Shown: positions 1 to 9,672, counted from the first letter of the stretch. The stretch: DNA of 64,000 nucleotides from Sulfurovum sp. (GCA_027063305.1 JAMORY010000033.1:1-64000); one strand, 5' to 3'. Translations and numbers: made by a program. Notes: generated by a model not told the origin, from the letters alone.

Positions 1-339
1 TGCGTTAATAGCTTCAGCATCTTCAAGATCATTGTTGAAAGCATGCTCGATCACTTCGTTCATCAAGTTCTTGAACTTATCGTTTTGTGCAACGAAGTCC
101 GTTTGAGAGTTGATCTCAACGATAACCGCTTTAGGTCCTTCGACTTTAACACCGATCGCACCTTCAGCAGCTGTTTTACTCGCTTTTTTCGCAGCTGCAC
201 CGATACCCTGGTCTCTGAGCCACTCAACCGCTTTATCCATGTCGCCGTCAGCGGCAGTGAGGGCTTTTTTACAGTCCATCATTCCCGCATCGGTCATCTC
301 ACGAAGTTTTTTAATATCTTTTGGTCCGAAATTTGCCAT
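1..339 (-). CDS. tsf: Elongation factor Ts, C-terminal part missing
   Basis: EF-Ts is the guanine nucleotide exchange factor that regenerates EF-Tu-GTP during translation in the cytoplasm. The reverse strand from an ATG at 339 reads [20 protein letters not shown], the conserved N-terminal UBA-like domain, followed by the TDFVA stretch of the family that contacts EF-Tu. The gene runs off the left edge of the window, so only about 113 residues are visible. It starts two bases after the rpsB stop, the usual rpsB-tsf operon arrangement, so it is probably translated from the rpsB message. The ORF track does not list it because it is open at the edge. Confidence 0.95.
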   Translation of the reverse strand, partial: MANFGPKDIKKLREMTDAGMMDCKKALTAADGDMDKAVEWLRDQGIGAAAKKASKTAAEGAIGVKVEGPKAVIVEINSQTDFVAQNDKFKNLMNEVIEHAFNNDLEDAEAINA

Positions 340-341
340 GC

Positions 342-1328
342 TTACGCCTCCGCCAATTCTTTTGCGTGTGCTACAGTCTCTTTAAAGTCACCTTTAAAGC
401 TGTACTTCTCTTCCATTACCTGGATCTGCTCATCAGTCATGTTCGCTACATCTGCAAATGTTTTGAAACCTTCCGCATTCAACTTTTCAGCGTATACTTT
501 ACCTACACCTTTAAGTTTTGTAAGGTCATCACCAGCTGTTGCTGTCTCTTCTGCCGGTGCTTCAGCAGCTTCTTCTTTTGCTTCAGCCATTACTGCTTCC
601 ACTTCTGCAGAGCTTGGTGCTTCATCTACCTCTTCACCATTCGCTTCAGCAAATGCCGCTTTACCTTCGATGATTGCATCTGCGATCTCTTTACAGAAAA
701 GGTTGATAGAACGGATCGCATCATCGTTTCCTGGGATCGGGTAGTCGATCACATCAGGGTCACAGTTCGTATCGAGCGGTGCAACCACTTTCATACCAAG
801 TCTTCTTGCCTCTTTAACAGCGATGTTCTCTTTTACCGCATCGATAACGAACATCATATCAGGCAATTTTTTCATATGTCTGAAACCTTCGAGGTAAGAG
901 TTGAGCTTCTCTTTCTTTCTAAGGAGCATCAATGCCTCTTTCTTTGTAAGAAGGTCAAGTTGACCATTCTCTTCCATCTGCTCGATGATCTCAAGTTTTC
1001 TGATCGATTTTTTCATAGTCGGGTAGTTTGTCAACATACCACCGAGCCATCTTGTTGCAACGTAAGGCATACCACATCTTTCCGCATGCTCTTTTACCGC
1101 TTGTCTTGCTTGTTTTTTCGTACCTACGAAAAGAACAGTCTGTCCTTCTGCCGCAGCATCTCTAACAACATTATAAGTGTATTTGAAGTATCTAAGTGTT
1201 TTTTGAAGGTCGATAATATAGATGTTCTTTCTTGCACCGAAAATGAATTTCTTCATTTTTGGATTCCATCTTCTTGTCTGGTGTCCGAAGTGAACTCCGC
1301 ACTCCAATAGGTCTTTCATTGTTACCAT
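342..1328 (-). CDS. rpsB: 30S ribosomal protein S2 with C-terminal HhH extension
   Basis: Structural protein of the small ribosomal subunit. The start chosen is the ATG at 1328 ([17 protein letters not shown]), preceded by AAGGAGAAAATA; the 18 extra residues in the ORF track lie upstream of this ribosome binding site. The canonical S2 fold fills roughly residues 1-230 ([26 protein letters not shown]). Beyond it come an acidic Ala/Glu-rich linker and a module [20 protein letters not shown] that reads as a helix-hairpin-helix. The product is about 328 residues, against roughly 240-265 for most bacterial S2 proteins. It is followed directly by tsf. The role of the tail is unknown; binding to RNA or another ribosomal component is inference. 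Confidence 0.95.
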   Translation of the reverse strand: MVTMKDLLECGVHFGHQTRRWNPKMKKFIFGARKNIYIIDLQKTLRYFKYTYNVVRDAAAEGQTVLFVGTKKQARQAVKEHAERCGMPYVATRWLGGMLTNYPTMKKSIRKLEIIEQMEENGQLDLLTKKEALMLLRKKEKLNSYLEGFRHMKKLPDMMFVIDAVKENIAVKEARRLGMKVVAPLDTNCDPDVIDYPIPGNDDAIRSINLFCKEIADAIIEGKAAFAEANGEEVDEAPSSAEVEAVMAEAKEEAAEAPAEETATAGDDLTKLKGVGKVYAEKLNAEGFKTFADVANMTDEQIQVMEEKYSFKGDFKETVAHAKELAEA

Positions 1329-1556
1329 TATTTTCTCCTTGGTATAACATATATTATTATGGTTAGAAGCCTTTGGCTTCACAGTAGGTTTGTACCGCTG
1401 TAGTCCTTAACACTTCAATGCCCCTTATAAACTCAGGGAACGTTCAGTGCAACCGTTCAAGGAATAACTACATGTGTATTTTGCTTATTCACACCACTTT
1501 ACAGTCATGCTGTTAGAGAATAAGTGCGGGATTATACCCAAAAATACTTTAATTTT

Positions 1557-2720
1557 TTAAAAGTTATAGAGAATTTTTCCACTAAATCCAAGTGCGGATG
1601 CATCTTCGAAACCATCACTAAAGAGTGAAAGAGATACATGGCCATAGCGATAATCAACGCCTATCATGCCAAATCGCGTCTCATACTGTAGCCCGAACGT
1701 ACCATATTCCGTTTGCATATTCGTTTGAATATAAGGTATTCCTAGTCCATCACAATACTCATACCCAAGAGATAGCTCAAAGTGCAGATCGATCTTTTTT
1801 TGAATATCAATATGATATTTCGGTTCAATATGTTGCACATGATCCTTATAGAGCTCCCACCCATGTATCGTCGGATCGTACGAAACATACCCGTCATCAC
1901 CGATGGATTGGTTCTCCGTTTCAAGATAGACAAGGCTATAGGGTAGATTTTTCCAATGAGAACGTGCAAAAAGATCATTGGCAAGGAGGTTGATCATGAT
2001 ACCGTTTTGATGTTCATAACGTAATGCAATATGCATACCATACCCAATACCATAGGTATCATCCACATCAAGATCATATAGAAGATTATCAGTATAGTAA
2101 TAGTCACTGATTGCTGTTGCACTGTAGCTGGAGTCGCTATATAGCGTACCGTCACCCGTCAATATTCCATCTTGAGAATCAGTATCGTACGATAGATATA
2201 CCCCTGCTCCAAATGTCACTTTCGCACTATCGAATCGATATACCATCCAGCTTCGGCTAACAACCAATCCGTGACGCTCGATCCCGTTGATCGCAAGTTG
2301 AAGACCGTATGCCTGATCCTCTTGAGAGGTTAAATTGTTCTTGACACGATAGTATCCCTCAACAAATCCGCGATTGGTATGAATAAGGGTATCCCACTGA
2401 TAGAAATAGCCTATATAGTAACCAGAGGGCAGTGTTGTTCCAATATCCACCCTTAGCATCTCCACCGCATAATTATCTGAAGATTCAGGACTGTACTCAC
2501 CTTCCCAATCATTAAAGAAATCTTTTAAAGAAACCGGATCATCTGCAATAAATCCACTGCTGGAAAGTTCAAGTGAAGGGTGTGAGGAAGCGGAGTGTGC
2601 CAAGGGGTTGAACAGCGGAAATATCTCCGCATTGACCCCTGAAGCGATAAAAGAGAATAGCACCCACCATCGTGGTGGTGCTAAAAGCCTATTTCTAGAA
2701 GAGTGTTTCAAAAGAGCCAT
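1557..2720 (-). CDS. Outer-membrane beta-barrel protein, unknown function
   Basis: I do not recognise a named family. The N-terminus has a hydrophobic stretch ending ASGVNA before EIFPLF, which reads as a signal peptide. The body is rich in alternating aromatic/polar strands (YYIGYFYQWDT, GMHIALRYEHQNG) and ends in a C-terminal Phe (KILYNF), the usual signature of outer-membrane barrels. The 2720 start overlaps the end of the upstream lipoprotein gene by 26 bases, has no clear Shine-Dalgarno, and reads through a strong terminator-like hairpin, so the true start may be a GTG further in. Its placement after a large lipoprotein gene suggests the two may work together at the cell surface, which is inference. 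Confidence 0.6.
   Translation of the reverse strand: MALLKHSSRNRLLAPPRWWVLFSFIASGVNAEIFPLFNPLAHSASSHPSLELSSSGFIADDPVSLKDFFNDWEGEYSPESSDNYAVEMLRVDIGTTLPSGYYIGYFYQWDTLIHTNRGFVEGYYRVKNNLTSQEDQAYGLQLAINGIERHGLVVSRSWMVYRFDSAKVTFGAGVYLSYDTDSQDGILTGDGTLYSDSSYSATAISDYYYTDNLLYDLDVDDTYGIGYGMHIALRYEHQNGIMINLLANDLFARSHWKNLPYSLVYLETENQSIGDDGYVSYDPTIHGWELYKDHVQHIEPKYHIDIQKKIDLHFELSLGYEYCDGLGIPYIQTNMQTEYGTFGLQYETRFGMIGVDYRYGHVSLSLFSDGFEDASALGFSGKILYNF
2648..2683 (-). terminator. Rho-independent-like terminator after the lipoprotein gene
   Basis: On the minus strand TAGCACCACCA - CGA - TGGTGGGTGCTA forms a stem of about 11 pairs with one bulged G, followed by TTCTCTTTT. It begins 12 bases after the lipoprotein stop codon and lies within the 5' end of the overlapping downstream ORF. 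Confidence 0.65.
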
Positions 2721-4947
2721 CTATATACTTAATGATCGCTGCATCTTCTCTCTCTTCGAACGTTCCGAGTAGATGACCATCTTTTGTCAATGTACTGTTT
2801 GCATCGATCGAACCATTTGCAATATTCATATTCGCTTTCATTCCTGATTGATTTGTGATCTCGATAGAACCGTTCTCTAATGCTTCATCCATGACAGCTG
2901 TCGCATTGATCACTGTCGCATCATAGGTATATGATGCAGCCACTGTATTTTGAATGTTATTTTCTACTTCTGCATTCTTAAATGTCAATGTTGTAAGCAT
3001 TTCAGGTCTGTCCGGCATTTGCAGTTTACCGGAGAATGATACCTCTACCATTGCTGTTTCATTACTATCTTCAACCATTTCCATAGTCGCAGCATTGAGC
3101 CATTTTGCATTCAACGTACCATTCAGTGCTGCATTTTCACGTACTACAGAACCTTCAAATGTGATCTCACTTGGCACCCAGCCATTATTGGCAAGTTCTT
3201 CATCTGTATAACCCCAGCTCCAATTGATCGTAAGCTCAGGCTCTACACTTTCATCTTCACATGTCGCACTGAAAGCAACATAGTCACCACTTGTCAATTC
3301 ATCATACTCAAGATTGGCAGGAAGGTCATCAAAACCAAAGTAGTAATTGTCTCCTCCCTCATCTGTATAGTTCGGCTCATACGTTGTACCATCATATGTA
3401 AATGTTACAGATACAGAACCATCAACAACACGAGATCCAGAACAAGAGATATATCCGCCGAATCCACCCTCTTCCACTTCATACATACCACCGAGTGCGC
3501 TAAGTGAACTGTTTTGGGTATAGGCGTTGACCGTGATCACACCATTGACCGTATATCCGTCAACGATACCTTCTAGGTCTAACTTATTCAATTTAAGATA
3601 CTCAAGAACAGGCTCAGCATTTCCATCTTCACCAACTTCACCTTCACTGTAAGCCAACTCTGCATCGAATGCTTTGATCTCTACAGATGTTCCGTTACTT
3701 GCTGCTTTACCTGTAAGAGAGATAGTCGTAACAGTCCCACTTCTTATTGTCGTAAGTGTCCCCTCGAAACTTTGTGAATCTTCAACTCCCTCTTCCGTTA
3801 CAGATACATCACCAAGAGGGAATGTTCCTTGTACGTTCATGGTCAAGGTTTGCTCTTTATATATCTCCGCTACCGCTTCATCTCCAAGTAATACCCCTGG
3901 GAAAGTTACTGAACCGCTCCATGTTTTATCACCCTCTGTGATCGTATAGCTGTATGATCCGTCGGAACCGTTAAGCGCATAGGTTCTATCCCCTATATCG
4001 GTTTCAATAGAAGTTAGGTTCTCTTCACTCATATATCCGATCCCGTCTGCGATCATATTCACGGAATTACCGATATATTCAAGGTCAAGCAGTTCGCTCT
4101 CCAATGCACTATTGATCGCAGCTTCTTCGGTAGTGATGAAACTATCTGCTTCCGATGTCTGCGTACGAACTTCCGCCATAAATGCTTTTGCAGACTCTAT
4201 GTCTGTAAGATCCGCAGGGTTTTCAGGTGGTATATAGTCACCGTCACTCTCCGTGAGGTTGTTTGTAAGATTCAGGTCATCCATCTCATCTACCAATGCT
4301 GAAAGGATCGTATCTTCTTCACCATCCGCACTTCCGTCACTTAACTCTTCCGCAAGATCTTCGATCACTGTAAGTACATCCGCATCTGTAGTTTCAGCAA
4401 CTTCATGGATTGCACTAACGACATCCGAATATGGCCCTTCCGTAGGATCATCCGCAATCGGATCTACACCGAACATCAATCCGATCTCTGTTCTTGCACT
4501 CTCTACTACTTCACTTGTGATCGTTTCACCCATTGACTGAGCTCTTTGAACAACAACTTCCGTCAATGGTGAGATGTTCACTTCTTGCTCAACACCTGCT
4601 TTCACATCTGCAACAGAGCGTAAAGACATTTCAGAAGGACATGTTACATTCCCTTCCGGAGTAAGCATCATAGAGTTCTCATCACATCTAACTTGAAGCA
4701 TGACGACACCACTATAGTCAAGATCCAATGCATATGAACCGTTACTAGCATCGGTTCTACCTGATGCAAGAACGTCTCCTGCTACATTTGTCACTTCAAC
4801 CACTCCGTTCAAGATCAGGTCATCAACGGCTACACCGCTTACCTTGGATGTCTCCGTTGCAACAGTGGAGCTACTGCCGCCACCACAACCGACCATACCG
4901 ACAACTGCACATGCAGCAACTGTACTCATTAGTAATTTTGTTCTCAT
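2695..4947 (-). CDS. Large surface lipoprotein, unknown function
   Basis: About 750 residues. The ATG at 4947 (MRTKLLMSTVAACAVVGMVGC) is preceded by AAAAGGAGAAAAGAG, so the 31 upstream residues in the ORF track are rejected. The N-terminus is a lipoprotein signal with lipobox VGMVGC, then a Gly/Ser-rich tether (GGGSSS). The rest is acidic, Thr/Ser-rich and strand-rich, with a peptidase-regulatory/Ig-like segment early (GVAVDDLILNGVVEV) followed by a long domain of SGSVTF/GTLTTI-type strands. I see no catalytic motif. It is probably a periplasmic or surface-exposed lipoprotein. A MITE-like element sits 29 bases upstream of the start, so its promoter lies inside or beyond that element. Confidence 0.7.
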   Translation of the reverse strand: MRTKLLMSTVAACAVVGMVGCGGGSSSTVATETSKVSGVAVDDLILNGVVEVTNVAGDVLASGRTDASNGSYALDLDYSGVVMLQVRCDENSMMLTPEGNVTCPSEMSLRSVADVKAGVEQEVNISPLTEVVVQRAQSMGETITSEVVESARTEIGLMFGVDPIADDPTEGPYSDVVSAIHEVAETTDADVLTVIEDLAEELSDGSADGEEDTILSALVDEMDDLNLTNNLTESDGDYIPPENPADLTDIESAKAFMAEVRTQTSEADSFITTEEAAINSALESELLDLEYIGNSVNMIADGIGYMSEENLTSIETDIGDRTYALNGSDGSYSYTITEGDKTWSGSVTFPGVLLGDEAVAEIYKEQTLTMNVQGTFPLGDVSVTEEGVEDSQSFEGTLTTIRSGTVTTISLTGKAASNGTSVEIKAFDAELAYSEGEVGEDGNAEPVLEYLKLNKLDLEGIVDGYTVNGVITVNAYTQNSSLSALGGMYEVEEGGFGGYISCSGSRVVDGSVSVTFTYDGTTYEPNYTDEGGDNYYFGFDDLPANLEYDELTSGDYVAFSATCEDESVEPELTINWSWGYTDEELANNGWVPSEITFEGSVVRENAALNGTLNAKWLNAATMEMVEDSNETAMVEVSFSGKLQMPDRPEMLTTLTFKNAEVENNIQNTVAASYTYDATVINATAVMDEALENGSIEITNQSGMKANMNIANGSIDANSTLTKDGHLLGTFEEREDAAIIKYIDGSFETLF

Positions 4948-4976
4948 TCTCTTTTCTCCTTTTCTGAATAAGTATA

Positions 4977-5242
4977 GGGCACATCTAATAACCCTGCATA
5001 CCCATAACATTACAAGCTTTCGTTCAGGCAAGGCACTCACTTGCAGGACTAGCCGTAGCTAATTCAAAAGTGAGTAACGCCGTATGGGCGGAAGCTTGTA
5101 TTGCCCGCAGGGTGAGCTTTGCAAACGCTGTCTTGCACAAGATGCTTCCTTCATCGTAGCTACGGCTATGACTCAAAAGCCTCTTGCACAACCTCACATT
5201 TGCAAAACCCATTATGGGCATGTAGGGTTTTTAGAGGTGCCC
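4977..5242. mobile_element. MITE-like element, copy 1
   Basis: A 266-bp element with imperfect terminal inverted repeats: GGGCACATCTAATAACCC at the left and the complement of GGGTTTTTAGAGGTGCCC at the right, about 27 matches over 31 positions. It is flanked by TATA on both sides (4973-4976 and 5243-5246), which reads as a 4-bp target duplication. The second copy at 36320-36585 differs at only three positions by my comparison. The 65-aa ORF inside (5024-5221) has no recognisable domain and is unlikely to be a transposase. It is therefore a non-autonomous element that would need a transposase from elsewhere; the termini loosely recall IS5-group elements, which is a weak inference. Confidence 0.8.
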
Positions 5243-5333
5243 TATATTGAATTATAGTATTATTTATACGGCATTTTCTTAAAATGGATAACAATATATT
5301 TCATTATGTCTTATATGTTTAGCTTCGTATCAT

Positions 5334-5813
5334 CTATTGACCTGAAGATGCCTCTAGCTCCTCTAACCTCCTTTTCACCTCATCCACATGCCCTTTGACA
5401 CGTACCTTCTCCCATTTTGCCGCTATTTTGCCGTCAGGGTCGATGATGAAAGTGGAGCGTACCACACCCATGTATTCACGGCCATAGTTCTTCTTTAGCT
5501 GCCATACACCGAACATTTGACACAGCTCTTTCTCTTCATCCGCCAGCAAAGTGATCTTAAGCCCTTTCTTCTCAATAAAGTTGCGGTGTTTCTTTGGACT
5601 GTCAGGACTCACACCCAGCACAATAGCGTTCAACGATTCAAAATCAGGTAACGCTTCGGTAAAGTCGCATGCCTCGGTCGTACATCCGGGGGTATTGTCT
5701 TTTGGGTAGAAGTAAAGTACGATCCATCTTCCTTTGATATCTCTTAGACAGATCTCCTCCTCATCCTGGTTCGGTAGACAAAAATCCGGTACGGTATCGC
5801 CAACATTCAACAT
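5334..5813 (-). CDS. bcp: Thioredoxin-dependent peroxiredoxin, Bcp/PrxQ type
   Basis: Reduces hydrogen peroxide and organic hydroperoxides in the cytoplasm using thioredoxin. The peroxidatic motif YPKDNTPGCTTEACDF contains the peroxidatic Cys and, five residues on, the resolving Cys typical of PrxQ/Bcp. The C-terminal half has STFIIDPDGKI as in the family. The start is set at MLNVGDTVPDF (5813) because AAGGAGTTTTTT lies just upstream; the longer ORF begins inside that ribosome binding site. It is divergent from a small gene at 5877, with an AT-rich 63-bp region between them that probably holds both promoters. The length of about 160 residues is normal. Confidence 0.92.
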   Translation of the reverse strand: MLNVGDTVPDFCLPNQDEEEICLRDIKGRWIVLYFYPKDNTPGCTTEACDFTEALPDFESLNAIVLGVSPDSPKKHRNFIEKKGLKITLLADEEKELCQMFGVWQLKKNYGREYMGVVRSTFIIDPDGKIAAKWEKVRVKGHVDEVKRRLEELEASSGQ

Positions 5814-5876
5814 AAAAAACTCCTTCATTTTTAATTTTTAATTGTTAATTTTTAATTTACTTGGTAGTATAACAAA

Positions 5877-6092
5877 ATGAATGAAAAAAATCCTCCAACC
5901 AAAGAAGAACTACTCCAAGAGATAGAGAAACTGATCAGTTACGGCAGAGAAGAGCCTACGATCAATCCGGATCTGCTTGCCTATTTGAGCATTGACGATC
6001 TCAATGGGATCAAGGCGAAGCTCCTTCAAAAGGTCAACATTCTAAGCGAAGAAGATAAAGTGTGGCTGGAGCAGTTTAAAAAGTATGATTAA
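5877..6092 (+). CDS. Small acidic protein, unknown function
   Basis: 71 residues, predicted soluble and largely helical, with regular Lys/Glu spacing (EELLQEIEKLISYGREEP, DKVWLEQFKKYD) and no Cys. I do not recognise a family. It is divergent from bcp and 67 bases ahead of another small gene. The ATG lies at the first base after an AT-rich stretch without a clear Shine-Dalgarno. Confidence 0.6.
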   Translation: MNEKNPPTKEELLQEIEKLISYGREEPTINPDLLAYLSIDDLNGIKAKLLQKVNILSEEDKVWLEQFKKYD

Positions 6093-6159
6093 GCTTCATG
6101 TTAACATTTTGTAATAGTTGTTCGCTATACTACACTTAATAAAACATTAAGGAAGAACT

Positions 6160-6501
6160 ATGAAAATTGAATTTGGTCCCTATAACCTCAAAGTCCATGA
6201 GCTTGATAACAAACTGATCGTACAGGTCGACTCCCCGCTTGGCGAAGTGGAGATGATCGACGGACAGCAGCGTCCCTATGACTTTCCAAACGGTATCTGC
6301 TTTAAAGTGGAGAATCCATCAGAAGAGATCGAAGCCAAAGGACTCAAACGCTTCTCTTTCGGAGACTATACCTTCATTCTCGGCATCAACTATAGTGGAG
6401 AGCTTTTCCTCTTCCACAGTGTGAAGCTCTATATCGGGAAGAAGCTCATTGATGGGAAAAATACGCTGACATTGGCTTTTTTGAAAGAAGCGAAGGTATA
6501 A
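6160..6501 (+). CDS. Hypothetical protein, 113 residues
   Basis: A soluble, strand-rich protein without signal peptide, Cys pairs or membrane segment. The ATG is preceded by TAAGGAAGAACT, a good ribosome binding site. Upstream, TTGTAATAG and TATACTACAC may form a promoter. I do not recognise its family or infer a function. The next gene is convergent, with hairpin-forming sequence between them. Confidence 0.65.
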   Translation: MKIEFGPYNLKVHELDNKLIVQVDSPLGEVEMIDGQQRPYDFPNGICFKVENPSEEIEAKGLKRFSFGDYTFILGINYSGELFLFHSVKLYIGKKLIDGKNTLTLAFLKEAKV

Positions 6502-6513
6502 CCTATCCCCCCG

Positions 6514-6585
6514 GTAGGAGTAATCCTTGTGGTTACCCTTTACAAACAACCCTCTTTTAAGGGCAGCCTCAAGGGTTGCTCCTAC
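6514..6585. repeat. Imperfect inverted repeat (REP-like hairpin)
   Basis: GTAGGAGTAATCCTTG (6514-6529) and CAAGGGTTGCTCCTAC (6570-6585) pair at 14 of 16 positions around a loop that itself holds CCCTCTTTTAAGGG. It sits between two convergent genes and reaches the last codons of the reductase gene. It may act as a bidirectional terminator. The GCTCCTAC end recurs at about 23004-23013. Confidence 0.5.
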
Positions 6586-8216
6586 GCATCATCCCATAAC
6601 GCATGCATCATCGTTTTAATACTTTGCAAATAGTTCTCATCATCCTCATATACGGGGAAGTCCTCACACGCCAAAAGTTTTTGGTAGAGTGCTGTTTCGC
6701 TTTGATTCTCAAGCTTCGGAGGCTTTTTCAAATAGAGTTGCGCTAAGAACCAGAGCATCACAAAAAAGGTCGTGTGGGGGTTTAGGTAGTTTGCGCTGAA
6801 CGATTCGAAATCCCCCTCCCCGCTCTCTTCGTACGCTTCGATGATCTTCTCTAACAACGTACGCAAGTGAGGAAGCGGTACCGAAGGGAAAATAAGCCGA
6901 GCTACCGCTTTACCTGTGGAGTATTCACCACCCAAAAATACTCTCGCGGCTTTTTGGGTCTTGCCAAAAGAGTTCGTACGCAGTCCGACAAGTCCGATAT
7001 CACAGTGGTGGTGTCTGCCACACCCTTTAAGGCAACCGCTAAAGCCCACCTGTATCTGGTGTTGTACGATCTTCTCCAAAGGAAGATACACTGTCTCTTG
7101 CTTGATATCCCATAAGGAGAGTGCGCAGTAGCGACTTCCGGCACACGCGGTTATGTGTGATGCACCTTTTTGTGAAGCAAAGGGAACGCTCTTCTCTTTA
7201 AGCCCCAGCAAGTAGAGGTTCTGGTCTATACCCAGACGGATGGTAAGCCCCTCCTCTTTCGCATAATCTATTACCTCTTTAAAGCGTGAAAGCCCCAACT
7301 CCCCAAAGGCTGTTTGTACACAGTAGCCAAACCCACCTTCATCCAGCGGCTCATACGGTCTAAAAGCACACTTTTGGTATTTGCGTACACCCGCGCTTCT
7401 CATCGTATAGGGGTAAAACGCTTCTACCTTTTGAACGAACGCCGCCATACCGATCTCTTCGAGCAGATGATAAAGACGGGTTTTCGCCCTGCTTCCTCTT
7501 AGCCCGAATGTACGGTAGGCTTTAGCCACTGCTTCGAACATTGCCGGCACTTCGGATGGCAGTACAAAGATATCGGTATCTTGTGCCGACTCGGAGTTCT
7601 TCCCTCCCAAATAGAGGTTAAATCCCCATGCCCCCTCTTTTCGTGCCAATGCAAAGTAGAGATCATTCCCAAAAAAGTGCGTAAAGTGCGCCTCTGTCCC
7701 GCAAATCGCGGTGTTGAACTTACGCGGCAGCATCCCCATCCATTCAGGGTTGTCTAAAAAAAGAGACTGCATCTGTGAAATCAAGGGGAAGACCTCGATA
7801 CGACCTGTGCAAGAAACACCGTCATACGGGTCTGTTACGATACTCCTGAAGTTGTCGGTCAATGTCTGTAGGGTAGAGACTCCTGCTTTTTGTAAACATT
7901 TCCATGCAGGCAGTACATTGTTCACATCCAATCCGTGCAGTTCTATCTGCGCACGTGCAGTAAGCAATAGACGCAATCCGTATGTTTGTGCAACATGGTA
8001 GATCGACTCCAAATCCGAAAGAGAAACCCTGCCGCCGGCTATACGAATGCGAAGCATAAAAACCTCGGGGCGCAGTTTGGTATTGTAGATACCATAGTTC
8101 TTCAGATAGAACCGATCCTCTTCACTCAACGTGTTCAAGTCGAGCGAATCGATGCGAGAGATAAACGCAGCAGGTGTCAACGCCGCTTTTAGCCGTTCTA
8201 TCTTGTTGTGTTTCAT
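6582..8216 (-). CDS. Siroheme nitrite/sulfite reductase, ferredoxin-type
   Basis: Catalyses six-electron reduction of nitrite to ammonia or sulfite to sulfide using a siroheme coupled to a 4Fe-4S cluster. The cluster ligands follow the family pattern C-x5-C ... C-x3-C: TACAGSRYC (C358, C364) and CLKGCGRHH (C395, C399). The N-terminal ferredoxin-like half-domain has RPEVFMLRIRIAGG. Length 544 is typical for NirA/CysI proteins. Nitrite versus sulfite cannot be decided from sequence alone; the absence of a neighbouring flavoprotein subunit favours a ferredoxin-dependent enzyme. It overlaps the upstream protease gene by four bases. Siroheme could come from the cobA and precorrin-2 dehydrogenase genes at 24-28 kb. 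Confidence 0.88.
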   Translation of the reverse strand: MKHNKIERLKAALTPAAFISRIDSLDLNTLSEEDRFYLKNYGIYNTKLRPEVFMLRIRIAGGRVSLSDLESIYHVAQTYGLRLLLTARAQIELHGLDVNNVLPAWKCLQKAGVSTLQTLTDNFRSIVTDPYDGVSCTGRIEVFPLISQMQSLFLDNPEWMGMLPRKFNTAICGTEAHFTHFFGNDLYFALARKEGAWGFNLYLGGKNSESAQDTDIFVLPSEVPAMFEAVAKAYRTFGLRGSRAKTRLYHLLEEIGMAAFVQKVEAFYPYTMRSAGVRKYQKCAFRPYEPLDEGGFGYCVQTAFGELGLSRFKEVIDYAKEEGLTIRLGIDQNLYLLGLKEKSVPFASQKGASHITACAGSRYCALSLWDIKQETVYLPLEKIVQHQIQVGFSGCLKGCGRHHHCDIGLVGLRTNSFGKTQKAARVFLGGEYSTGKAVARLIFPSVPLPHLRTLLEKIIEAYEESGEGDFESFSANYLNPHTTFFVMLWFLAQLYLKKPPKLENQSETALYQKLLACEDFPVYEDDENYLQSIKTMMHALWDDA

Positions 8217-9670
8217 GAAGCCGTATGCTCCGCTCTTAGATCTTCGGAACGGTCATACTCGATATTATACTTTTTTAGAATATCAAGCTGTTTTTGCAAT
8301 GCCTTCTGACGATCGATGATCACCTTGACACCATCTTTATCTTCAAGTACGATATAGGGGGTCTTCGCCTCTTCAATAAGCCTAAAGAATGCATCGAAGT
8401 TCTTGAACGGTTTGCCGTTGACCTTGTCGATCGGCCACATTCCAAAATTATTATCGCCACGGCTGATATCCGAAGCAAGCACTTTGAGTAACACCACAAC
8501 CTCTTCACGCTCTTTTGTCTGCCATTGACCTGCAAGACAGCTTAGTTTTAAGCGATTACGTGCCGTAGCGCGTATGAGGTTGCGTGTCAGAGGAGAGAAT
8601 ACATACCCACCGTAAATGACATAGGTGGGCATCCGGTCATAACGGGTGGTCTTGACCAGATACATATCGTCACTGGTCATCTTAAGCGGTACCTCAACCT
8701 TCATCGTCCGACGGTTACGGATGATATCGAACTTCACCTTCTCTCCCATCTGATGCCAGTCGACAAAGTAGTAGAAGTCCGTATACTCATGTTTACGAAA
8801 CTCCACCGTCCCGTCATTTTCAATACGGTGCCCGTCAATAGCGGTCAAGATATCGCCCTCCTGCAATATACCCGCTGCCGGAGAGTCGTAGACGATCTTA
8901 TCTATGAGTTTTCCTGTGATATTCTCATCAAGCCCGTAATAGCGCCTCATAGCAGGGTTCTCAAGCTTTTGGGTACCCAGTCCCAGATCAGCAAACCCGT
9001 CATAGTGTCCATCTTTCATATCGTCAATGAAGTGTTTGACCATCGTTACGGGTACAAGGTATCCGATATTCTGCGACTTGGTGATCACCTGCATCACCAC
9101 ACCGACGATCTTGCCATCACTAAGCGCTGGCCCTCCGCTGTTCCCCGGATTGACCGCTGCATCGATCTGTACGGCGAGAAAAGACTCCCCACTATGCACA
9201 TAGACATGATGCTCTACACGTGAGACAACACCGATGGTCGCAGAAAGCGTACTTCCTCCCATCGGATAGCCGTAGACAACGATCTTCTGTTCCACCTCAG
9301 GCAAAGAGCCGAACTTCAAGGGTGTAACACCGGCAAAAAATCGTTTATTCTCAACTTTGAGAAGGGCAAGGTCGGCTTGATGGGAGACGGCGTACACCTT
9401 GGCGATATAGCGTTTACGTTCACCGTAGCGCTGTACTTCCAAAAATGCCTGATCGGCAACCACATGGGCGTTGGTTAGAATGTAGTTCCCCTCGATGATC
9501 GCACCCGAACCCGTAGAAGAGCGCATGGAGGAGCTCCATGGAGAGAGATAGTTAGGCACTTTCGCCACCGTGTATATCTTGACGATCGCCTGTTTGGTCA
9601 TATCATCATTCTTCATATCCGTAGCAAAGACAAAGAGTGTAAAAGAGACTAGAAGCCATAGATATTTCAT
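8213..9670 (-). CDS. Periplasmic trypsin-like serine protease with PDZ domains
   Basis: HtrA/Do-type protease of the envelope. After a signal peptide ending around residue 17 (TLFVFATD), the trypsin-like domain shows the triad H69 (TNAHVV), D100 (HQADLALL) and S178 (NPGNSGGP). A PDZ domain follows (GILQEGDILTAIDGHRI), then a C-terminal region like the second PDZ of Do-like proteases with PIDKVNGKPF. Length 485 fits the family. All three catalytic residues are present, so it is probably active in degrading misfolded or damaged periplasmic proteins. Its last four bases overlap the reductase gene. Confidence 0.88.
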   Translation of the reverse strand: MKYLWLLVSFTLFVFATDMKNDDMTKQAIVKIYTVAKVPNYLSPWSSSMRSSTGSGAIIEGNYILTNAHVVADQAFLEVQRYGERKRYIAKVYAVSHQADLALLKVENKRFFAGVTPLKFGSLPEVEQKIVVYGYPMGGSTLSATIGVVSRVEHHVYVHSGESFLAVQIDAAVNPGNSGGPALSDGKIVGVVMQVITKSQNIGYLVPVTMVKHFIDDMKDGHYDGFADLGLGTQKLENPAMRRYYGLDENITGKLIDKIVYDSPAAGILQEGDILTAIDGHRIENDGTVEFRKHEYTDFYYFVDWHQMGEKVKFDIIRNRRTMKVEVPLKMTSDDMYLVKTTRYDRMPTYVIYGGYVFSPLTRNLIRATARNRLKLSCLAGQWQTKEREEVVVLLKVLASDISRGDNNFGMWPIDKVNGKPFKNFDAFFRLIEEAKTPYIVLEDKDGVKVIIDRQKALQKQLDILKKYNIEYDRSEDLRAEHTAS

Positions 9671-9672
9671 TG

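Noticed and set aside
321-1310. 329-aa plus-strand ORF opposite rpsB
   Set aside because: It is the antisense shadow of a clear ribosomal protein gene; its protein is Cys/Phe-rich low-quality sequence with no domain.
1383-1556. Structured leader or tRNA upstream of rpsB
   Set aside because: Some short inverted segments are present, but no tRNA cloverleaf and no recognised leader motif could be built by eye.
5024-5221. 65-aa ORF in the repeat (and its near-identical copy at 36367-36564)
   Set aside because: It lies inside the MITE-like element, has no recognisable domain or ribosome binding site, and is conserved only because the whole element is.
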